Assembly (NCBI GenBank): GCA_009692585.1
Contig: SHYX01000036.1
Span: 1-48,770 of the forward strand
Direction: 5' to 3'
DNA: 48,770 nucleotides
Origin: Myxococcales bacterium
GTDB taxonomy: Bacteria > Myxococcota > UBA796 > SXON01
In this document: positions 43,132 to 48,770 of the stretch, piece after piece
Layout of the letters: each line of letters starts with the position of its first letter
Position numbering within the stretch: position 1 is the stretch's first letter
Program-made: the position numbers and the translations under genes
The notes under the pieces: model-generated
The model's input: only the letters and a program-made list of their open reading frames with translations
Told to the model about the DNA's origin: nothing
Databases searched by the model: none

Positions 43132-44181
43132 ATGCCTCGCCGCCCGCTGTTCGTCGCGCTCCTCGTTGGCTCGTTTGCCTCCGGTTGCGCAGACGTTGGC
43201 GCCGGTCCAGGCTCCACGGCCACCGCCGCCGAGATCCGCACCATGGTGGTAGAGCCCGCGCCGTGGACGCCCAGCCTGACCCTGGACGGGACGTTGGCTC
43301 CGATCGCCAGTGTGCAACTGGGGTTCGACGTGCCCGGACGCATGGACACCCTCGTGGCCCACCGCGGCTCCGTCGTCCACAAGGGAGAAGTCCTAGCCAG
43401 CCTGGACGACCGCATGCCCCGTGCCCAGATGGCGCAGGCCGAAGCCGGGGTTGCTGCGGCCGAAGCGCAGCTCGCGGCGGGCGAGGCGTCCTGGGGGCGC
43501 GCCCAACAGCTGCGGGTGGCGGGTGGGATGTCGGATCAACAGTACAAGGACGCGGAGGCCGGCATCCTGGCCGGTCGTGCCGGCGTCGACCAGGCCCGCG
43601 CGGCGCTGGCGCTAGCGCGCACCCACCTCGCCAACCACACGCTGCGCGCGCCGATCTCCGGGACGATCACCAACGGCCCCGACAACGTCGGGATGATGGT
43701 CGGCGCCGGCACCCCCATCTTCCTCTTGGAGGACCTCTCGGCACTCCAGCTCAAGGGCAGCGTCTCCGAGGCCGACGGGTGGGTCGCCGAAGGCATGTCG
43801 GCGACGCTGACCTCGGGCGCTCCCGGCAGCGCCGCCTCCGGGCAGGGCGTGGTGTCCCGGGTCATTCCGGCGCTGGACCCCTCCACGCGCCGCCTCCCGG
43901 TCGAGGTGCGGCTTGACGGCGCGCCGGCCGGGTTTCTGGCGCACAGCTACGCCCGGGCGACCATCTCCGCGGCCGCGCCGGTGGCGGTGCTCTCCGTGCC
44001 GCGCGCCGCCATCGTGGCACGCCCCGACTTTTCGGTCGTCCGCTGGCGCGAAGGCGCCTATGAGCGCGTCCCTGTCGAGGTCCTCACCGAGGACACGGAG
44101 CGCTCCCTGGTGCGCGGCGCGCTGGCGGCGGGCGATGCCGTGGTGCTCTACCCCCCACCCGGGCTCGGCGGCGGCGAATGA
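43132..44181 (+). CDS. RND efflux periplasmic adaptor lipoprotein
   Basis: This is a 349-residue membrane fusion protein with a lipobox Phe-Ala-Ser-Gly-Cys (Cys19). Order: barrel-sandwich half with Gly-Phe-Asp-Val-Pro-Gly, an alpha-hairpin rich in Ala/Gln/Glu (about 100-165), the second lipoyl half with Leu-Arg-Ala-Pro-Ile-Ser-Gly, then a beta-barrel and a membrane-proximal domain. It should link the inner-membrane pump to an outer-membrane channel. The ATG at 43132 starts 62 nt from the divergent tamA start. Its stop overlaps the start of the pump gene (ATGA). Confidence 0.93.
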   Translation: MPRRPLFVALLVGSFASGCADVGAGPGSTATAAEIRTMVVEPAPWTPSLTLDGTLAPIASVQLGFDVPGRMDTLVAHRGSVVHKGEVLASLDDRMPRAQMAQAEAGVAAAEAQLAAGEASWGRAQQLRVAGGMSDQQYKDAEAGILAGRAGVDQARAALALARTHLANHTLRAPISGTITNGPDNVGMMVGAGTPIFLLEDLSALQLKGSVSEADGWVAEGMSATLTSGAPGSAASGQGVVSRVIPALDPSTRRLPVEVRLDGAPAGFLAHSYARATISAAAPVAVLSVPRAAIVARPDFSVVRWREGAYERVPVEVLTEDTERSLVRGALAAGDAVVLYPPPGLGGGE

Positions 44182-47100
44182 GCATGGAGCCGGAGGGACG
44201 GGCCGGCCTCTCCGGGCTGGGCCTCTCCGACCTCGCGATCCGCCGGCCGGTGTTCATCGCCATGCTCTCGGTGGCGATCGTGGTGCTCGGCCTCCTGGGC
44301 TATTCGCGCCTGGCCACCGATCTGTACCCGCCGGTCAACTTCCCCTTCCTGATCGTCCAGACCGTGTATCCGGGAGCCTCTCCAACGGATATGGAACGCG
44401 ACGTAACCGAACCCCTCGAGGACGCGGTCGGCGGCATCAGCGGGATCAAAAAGCTCCAGAGCTTCTCGCGCGACTCGGTGTCGCTGTTGATGATCCAGTT
44501 CGATCTGGACATCAACCTGGACGAAGCGACGAACTCTGTGCGCGACCGCGTGGGCGCCGCGGAAAAGGCCTTACCCGACGCCGCCGATCCGCCACTCATC
44601 CGCCAGATCGACATCGGGGCGCTCCCGGTGCTCGTCGTCGCCTTCTCCAGCAGCGGTGGGGTCAACGACACCCGCCAGCTGGCCGAAGACCGGCTCAAAC
44701 CCCTGCTCGAACAGGTAGAGGGCGTCGGCACCGTCAACGTGATCGGCGGCCAGAGGCGAGAGGTCCACGTCGACCTCGACCTCGACAAGCTGACGGCGCT
44801 GGGCGTGGCGCCCAGTCAGGTGGCACAGCGCATCGGGTACGAGAACATCTCGGTTCCGATCGGGCAATTCAAGAGTTCAGACTACACGATCGCGGTCCGG
44901 GCGACGGGGCAATTCAAATCCGTTGGCGACCTTGGCGAGGCGGTCATCCACAACACCGCCGACGGGCGGCTGGTGCGCCTCAAAGAGGTGGCCTCGGTCA
45001 CCGACGGCTTCGCGCGGGCCGACCGGTACGTCCGCAACAACCTCCAGGACGCCGTCACCCTCGAAGTGGTGAAGAAGTCCTCCGCCAACGCGGTGACCGT
45101 GTCTCATCTGGTGCAGGCCCGCCTCAGCGAATCGGTGCCGAAGCTGGGAAGTAACGCCGTTTTCGAGGTCATCGCCGACCAGGCCGACGAGATCGAGGCC
45201 AACGCCCACGAGGTCTGGGTCGCGATCTACTATGGCGGGGCGATGGCGATTGCCGTCATCCTGTTCTTCCTCTTGGACTGGCGCGGCACGCTCATCAGCG
45301 CGTTGGCGCTGCCGACCTCGATCATCGGCACCTTCGCGATGATGCAGTGGATGGGGTTCTCGCTCAACACCATGACGCTCATGGGCATGAGCCTCGCCAT
45401 CGGCTTGTTGATCGATGATGCGGTCGTGGTTCGCGAAGCGATCACCCGACGGCTCGAGATGGGCGAGGACGCCGTCACCGCCGCGTCGAAAGGCACCGCC
45501 GAGATCGCGCTCGCGGTCCTGGCGACGACCATGTCGCTGGTCGCGGTGTTCGTGCCGGTGGCGTTCATGAGCGGGATGGTCGGCCAGTTCTTCAAGCAGT
45601 TCGGGCTCACGATCGCGGTCGCGGTCACGCTCTCGCTGTTCGTCGCCTTCACCCTCGACCCGATGTTGAGCTCGCGTTTCTCGGTGGCCCATCGCGGCGA
45701 ACGGACGGGCGTGCCCAGGCTCATCGAGCGCTTCCTCGAGGCGATGGATGCCGGATACCGTCGCGTCCTGAGCCGGGCGCTGCAGTATCGCTTCACCACC
45801 GCGGGCATCACCGTCCTCATCCTCGCCCTGACCGTGGCCGTGGGCGTCAGCCTCCCGGTGGAGTTCGTCCCCAAGCAGGACCGCGGCGAGATCCAGGCGG
45901 ACGTCCGCCTGCCGGTCGGAACGTCCCTGGCCGTCACCAACGTCATGGCGCGAGAGCGCGAAGCGGCGCTGCTCCAAATCCCCGGTGTGCGTCGCGTCTA
46001 CAGCATCGTAGGGCACGAGGACCAACCTCACCGCACCCGCTTCCGTGTCTCGCTGGTACCCAAGCCAGAGCGCAGCATGTCGCTGACCGCCTACGAAGAT
46101 GCCGTGCGAACGGTGCTGGAGGCGGTTCCGAACGGCCTGGCGTCGTTGCAGGAGCCGTCGATCATCGAGGGGCTCGGCGATTGGCCCCCGTTCATGCTGA
46201 TCATCCAGGGCCCCGACATCGAAGGGGTGGTGGCCACCGGAAAGCGCGTAGAGACCATGCTCAAGGCCATCCCCGGCACGCGCGACGTGCGCCTGACCCA
46301 AGAGGATGGCCGCCCCGAGCTGGTCGTCGATGTGGACCGGGCGGTCGCTGCGGATCGAGGCATCCCCGCGGGCATCGTCGGGCTCACGGCGCGGTCGCTG
46401 GTCGAGGGCAACCTGGTCGGCTCGCTGCGTGACGGCGGTCCGGAGGCCCAGATCCGCGTCCGCGCCGCGCCACGCTTCGCGGTCGACGTCGCCGCGATCA
46501 AGGCGCTGCCGCTCCCGTCTCCGCGGGGCCGGGTCACCGTGGGGGACGTTGCCCAGGTCCGCATGGGCGCCGGCGCCAGCGCCATCATGCACCACCAACG
46601 GATGCGCGCCGTCACGGTCTGGTCTCAGGTGGCGCCCGGGGCGGCGCTCGGAGACGTGCTCACCGCCACCGAGGCGGCCTTGGCCAAGGACCCGCTTCCC
46701 GACGGGTATACCTGGGAAATCGACGGACAGGCCCGCGACATGCAGGAGACCGGCCAGGCGATGGGGCTCGCGATCGGGGTCGCATTCGTCTTCATCTTCA
46801 TGGTGCTGGCCTCGCAGTTCGAGAGCCTGGTCCACCCGTTCACGCTGATGCTGTCGGTGCCCCTGGCGATGGTGGGCGCCTTTCTGGGCCTCGCCGTCGC
46901 CGGGCACAGCATCTCGATGGGCAGCCAGATCGGCATCATCCTGTTGATGGGGCTGGTCACCAAGAACGCCATCCTCCTGGTCGACGGTGCGTTGGTGCAC
47001 CTGCGCGAGGGAATGACGCCCGTCGAGGCCATGCTCGCCGCGGGGCCGCGACGCCTGCGCCCCATCGTCATGACCTCCGCCGCCATGGCGCTTGGCATGC

Positions 47101-47261
47101 TGCCTACCGCCCTCGGCACCGGCACCGGCAGCGAGTTCCGGTCCCCCATGGCGGTGGCGGTCATCGGCGGCGTGCTGTCCTCGACGCTGTTGACCCTGCT
47201 GGTGGTGCCGGTCGGCTTCGTGTGGATGGAGCAGCTTCGGAGCCGAGTGCGCGGGCGCTGA
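44178..47261 (+). CDS. RND multidrug efflux permease (AcrB/HAE1-like)
   Basis: This is a 1027-residue inner-membrane pump with the 12-helix RND layout and two large periplasmic loops. The proton-relay Asp-Asp pair is in Gly-Leu-Leu-Ile-Asp-Asp-Ala-Val-Val-Val on TM4. The matching Lys of TM10 is in Leu-Val-Thr-Lys-Asn-Ala-Ile-Leu-Leu-Val-Asp. The N-terminus Ile-Arg-Arg-Pro-Val-Phe is typical. It forms a unit with the preceding adaptor through the ATGA overlap. No TolC-type channel gene or regulator is in the window, so the substrate and the channel used are unknown. Confidence 0.96.
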   Translation: MSMEPEGRAGLSGLGLSDLAIRRPVFIAMLSVAIVVLGLLGYSRLATDLYPPVNFPFLIVQTVYPGASPTDMERDVTEPLEDAVGGISGIKKLQSFSRDSVSLLMIQFDLDINLDEATNSVRDRVGAAEKALPDAADPPLIRQIDIGALPVLVVAFSSSGGVNDTRQLAEDRLKPLLEQVEGVGTVNVIGGQRREVHVDLDLDKLTALGVAPSQVAQRIGYENISVPIGQFKSSDYTIAVRATGQFKSVGDLGEAVIHNTADGRLVRLKEVASVTDGFARADRYVRNNLQDAVTLEVVKKSSANAVTVSHLVQARLSESVPKLGSNAVFEVIADQADEIEANAHEVWVAIYYGGAMAIAVILFFLLDWRGTLISALALPTSIIGTFAMMQWMGFSLNTMTLMGMSLAIGLLIDDAVVVREAITRRLEMGEDAVTAASKGTAEIALAVLATTMSLVAVFVPVAFMSGMVGQFFKQFGLTIAVAVTLSLFVAFTLDPMLSSRFSVAHRGERTGVPRLIERFLEAMDAGYRRVLSRALQYRFTTAGITVLILALTVAVGVSLPVEFVPKQDRGEIQADVRLPVGTSLAVTNVMAREREAALLQIPGVRRVYSIVGHEDQPHRTRFRVSLVPKPERSMSLTAYEDAVRTVLEAVPNGLASLQEPSIIEGLGDWPPFMLIIQGPDIEGVVATGKRVETMLKAIPGTRDVRLTQEDGRPELVVDVDRAVAADRGIPAGIVGLTARSLVEGNLVGSLRDGGPEAQIRVRAAPRFAVDVAAIKALPLPSPRGRVTVGDVAQVRMGAGASAIMHHQRMRAVTVWSQVAPGAALGDVLTATEAALAKDPLPDGYTWEIDGQARDMQETGQAMGLAIGVAFVFIFMVLASQFESLVHPFTLMLSVPLAMVGAFLGLAVAGHSISMGSQIGIILLMGLVTKNAILLVDGALVHLREGMTPVEAMLAAGPRRLRPIVMTSAAMALGMLPTALGTGTGSEFRSPMAVAVIGGVLSSTLLTLLVVPVGFVWMEQLRSRVRGR

Positions 47262-47302
47262 CGCCGTAGCGCGACATCAGCCGGGACCACGCGGCGCGCC
47301 AC

Positions 47303-47331
47303 TTGTCACCCCTGCGTCGATCCGGTAGCCT
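47303..47331 (+). promoter_or_regulatory. weak candidate promoter for the FAD-binding lipoprotein
   Basis: TTGTCA (5 of 6 to the -35 consensus), a 17-nt spacer and TAGCCT (3 of 6 to the -10 consensus) end 10 nt before the GTG start at 47341. The predicted transcript would begin at or just before the start codon, consistent with the absence of a ribosome site. Weak evidence. Confidence 0.28.
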
Positions 47332-47340
47332 TCTGGCACC

Positions 47341-48750
47341 GTGTTGCGCGTCCGACACTTGCTTGTCCTCCTGCTGCTGCCGGCCCTCGGATGCGGTCGG
47401 CAGCTCACTGGGGGGCCGCCCGAGTACGGCCACGACGCGCCGATCGTGATCATCGGCGCCGGGGTGGCGGGGCTCGCGACCGCCGGGGCGCTGGGCGAAG
47501 GCATCCTGCTCGAGCAGGACGCGGTCGTCGGCGGGCGGGCGTTGTGGTCGGGCGGACTCATGCACTTCGTCGGCATTCCCGAGCAGGAGTCGATCGGCGT
47601 CGTCGACTCGCCCGCGCTGGCCGCAGCGCAGTGGGAGGCGCTCACCGGTTGGCCTCCGTCGGAGGGCACGTTGCGGTACCTGGAGGACTCCGCCGCGACC
47701 TACCAGCGCCTCCTCGACCTCGGCGTCGGCTACGGGATGCTCGCGGGGGAACCGCGCACCGGGGTCCAGCGGCTCCTGACGCTGGAGGGGGGCGGCCCGG
47801 CGCTGGCCGAGGCGTTGGCGGCCGAGGTCCCCCCGGCGGTGGACGTCCGACTCGAAACGACCGTCGAGGGGCTCCTCTGGCGCGACGGCGCGGTCGTGGG
47901 CGTGGTCACCGGCGAGGGCGAGCTCGCGGCGCGCGCGGTGGTCATCGCCAGCGGGGGCTACGCCGGGGTGCTGGCGCGCCTCGCCGAACTCGCCGAAGGG
48001 GAGTTCTGGGAGCCGACCAAGCACGGCGGGACTGGGAATGCGTTGGACTGGGCTGAAGCGGACCAGCTCGGGGTGGCCAACCTCTCCAACATCGGGTGGT
48101 TGCACCGGCGTCTCGGGGTGCCGATGACCGACGGCAGGCTCATCGGCTTCACCTACGACATCGCCGCGCCCTGGATCTGGGTGAACGACGACGCCCAGCG
48201 CTTCATCGACGAAACCGACGTCGAGAGCGTCACGATGACCGGCCCCCTCCGCGAGGCCGGCGCCGTCTGGGCGATCGGGCCCAAGGACGAAGTCTTCGCC
48301 GCCCTGGACGCCATGGTGTACGAGACGGCCGAGCAAGCCGTCGCCGACGACAGCACCCTGCGTTGCCGAGGCGACGTCGAGACCCTCGCGGCGCTCCTGT
48401 CCCTCGACCCGGGTGCGCTCGCGGAGACCCTGGCCGAGGTGGCCGCCTTCCAAACGGAGGTGCACGCCGATCCGCTCGGCCGAGCCGGCGACACCTTCGT
48501 GGCCTATGCCGGCGAGCTCTGCGCCTGGCGCCCCGGCGACAGCGCGTCGAAGACCTACGGTGGCCTCGTGGTGGACGCGGACGGACGGGTGCTCGACAGC
48601 GCCGGCGACGTGGTTCCCGGGCTCTGGGCCGTGGGCGAGGCGGCGGGCATGGGCGCCCCGGGGCTGGCGGGGCGCTACGGCTTCGACGGCACGCTGTCGG
48701 CGGTGGTATGGTCGGGGTGGCGCGTCGGCAACAGGCTCGCCTCGGAGTGA
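47341..48750 (+). CDS. FAD-binding oxidoreductase lipoprotein (fumarate reductase/flavocytochrome c-like)
   Basis: This is a 469-residue flavoprotein. The GTG at 47341 opens a leader ending Leu-Gly-Cys (Cys18), which predicts lipidation. The FAD-binding Gly-x-Gly-x-x-Gly motif appears as Ile-Gly-Ala-Gly-Val-Ala-Gly at about residues 38-44. A second FAD segment near the end reads Gly-Leu-Trp-Ala-Val-Gly-Glu-Ala-Ala-Gly. This spacing and the middle domain follow the FAD_binding_2 group (succinate/fumarate reductase flavoprotein, UrdA, ketosteroid dehydrogenase). No haem Cys-x2-Cys-His or FMN-attachment domain is present. The substrate and electron donor are unknown. No ribosome site is seen at the start. 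Confidence 0.8.
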   Translation: MLRVRHLLVLLLLPALGCGRQLTGGPPEYGHDAPIVIIGAGVAGLATAGALGEGILLEQDAVVGGRALWSGGLMHFVGIPEQESIGVVDSPALAAAQWEALTGWPPSEGTLRYLEDSAATYQRLLDLGVGYGMLAGEPRTGVQRLLTLEGGGPALAEALAAEVPPAVDVRLETTVEGLLWRDGAVVGVVTGEGELAARAVVIASGGYAGVLARLAELAEGEFWEPTKHGGTGNALDWAEADQLGVANLSNIGWLHRRLGVPMTDGRLIGFTYDIAAPWIWVNDDAQRFIDETDVESVTMTGPLREAGAVWAIGPKDEVFAALDAMVYETAEQAVADDSTLRCRGDVETLAALLSLDPGALAETLAEVAAFQTEVHADPLGRAGDTFVAYAGELCAWRPGDSASKTYGGLVVDADGRVLDSAGDVVPGLWAVGEAAGMGAPGLAGRYGFDGTLSAVVWSGWRVGNRLASE

Positions 48751-48752
48751 CG

Positions 48753-48770
48753 GTGCCCCACATCGACGCC
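48753..48770 (+). CDS. possible start of a downstream gene (partial)
   Basis: A GTG 2 nt after the flavoprotein stop is preceded by GGAG within that gene's last codons and is followed by six open codons to the window edge. The length is too short to recognise a product. It is listed only because the spacing fits an operon continuation. Confidence 0.25.

Noticed and set aside
44877..47000. Minus-strand open frame of 707 codons
   Set aside because: It is antisense to the RND pump gene and rich in His/Asp/Arg without family features.
1..48770. CRISPR arrays, rRNA or tRNA genes
   Set aside because: No regularly spaced repeats and no cloverleaf or rRNA-like segments were seen in the intergenic regions, all of which are short.

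Overview
The window is about 48.8 kb of very GC-rich DNA from what looks like an uncultivated member of the Myxococcota (former Deltaproteobacteria). The pointers are many lipoproteins with short lipobox signal peptides, secreted proteins with Asp-Thr-rich linkers, a MYXO-CTERM-like tail (Cys-Gly-Cys, hydrophobic helix, Arg cluster), FG-GAP/VCBS surface proteins, and dense packing with 4-nt ATGA/GTGA/TTGA start-stop overlaps. I see no rRNA, tRNA, CRISPR array, complete insertion sequence or convincing intrinsic terminator.

Layout. 1-7.3 kb: secreted and surface proteins: a PHP-like lipoprotein, an FG-GAP repeat lipoprotein, an M36-type metallopeptidase with a C-terminal sorting tail, and, divergent from the peptidase, a lipoprotein with a complete animal-type lysyl oxidase catalytic domain. 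7.3-11.9 kb: a clpB-led operon followed by a GNAT acetyltransferase (frameshifted), a pilin-like membrane protein and an SDR dehydrogenase (in-frame amber stop). 12-13.3 kb: two small lipoproteins. 13.3-18.0 kb: a tightly overlapping minus-strand operon of bpt, a standalone SPASM-domain protein, an ABC ATPase and permease, a DegT-type aminotransferase and prepilin peptidase. 18.1-19.3 kb: an orphan D12-class adenine methyltransferase and infA. 19.5-25.0 kb: a three-gene contractile-injection baseplate cassette with no sheath, tube or ATPase genes. 25.1-26.1 kb: an IS66 transposase relic next to a frameshifted lipoprotein gene.

26.1-32.1 kb: housekeeping and miscellaneous genes: ilvE, a methyltransferase, an alpha/beta hydrolase, a CPA2 antiporter coupled to queE, an SRPBCC protein and a lipoprotein. 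32.1-43.1 kb: a minus-strand run headed by tamA and tamB, followed by three uncharacterised exported proteins; two of these look like diverged paralogues with a PEGA-like domain and a C-terminal beta-barrel. 43.1-48.8 kb: an RND efflux adaptor and pump pair, then a lipidated FAD-binding oxidoreductase and the first codons of a possible next gene.

The most promising items are the bacterial lysyl oxidase beside a secreted protease, the SPASM-only protein coupled to the N-degron transferase Bpt, the orphan baseplate trio, and the exported proteins downstream of tamAB. Three genes carry single lesions (one nonsense, two apparent 1-nt deletions); these are either real decay or assembly errors. All family assignments come from reading motifs by eye, without database searches.
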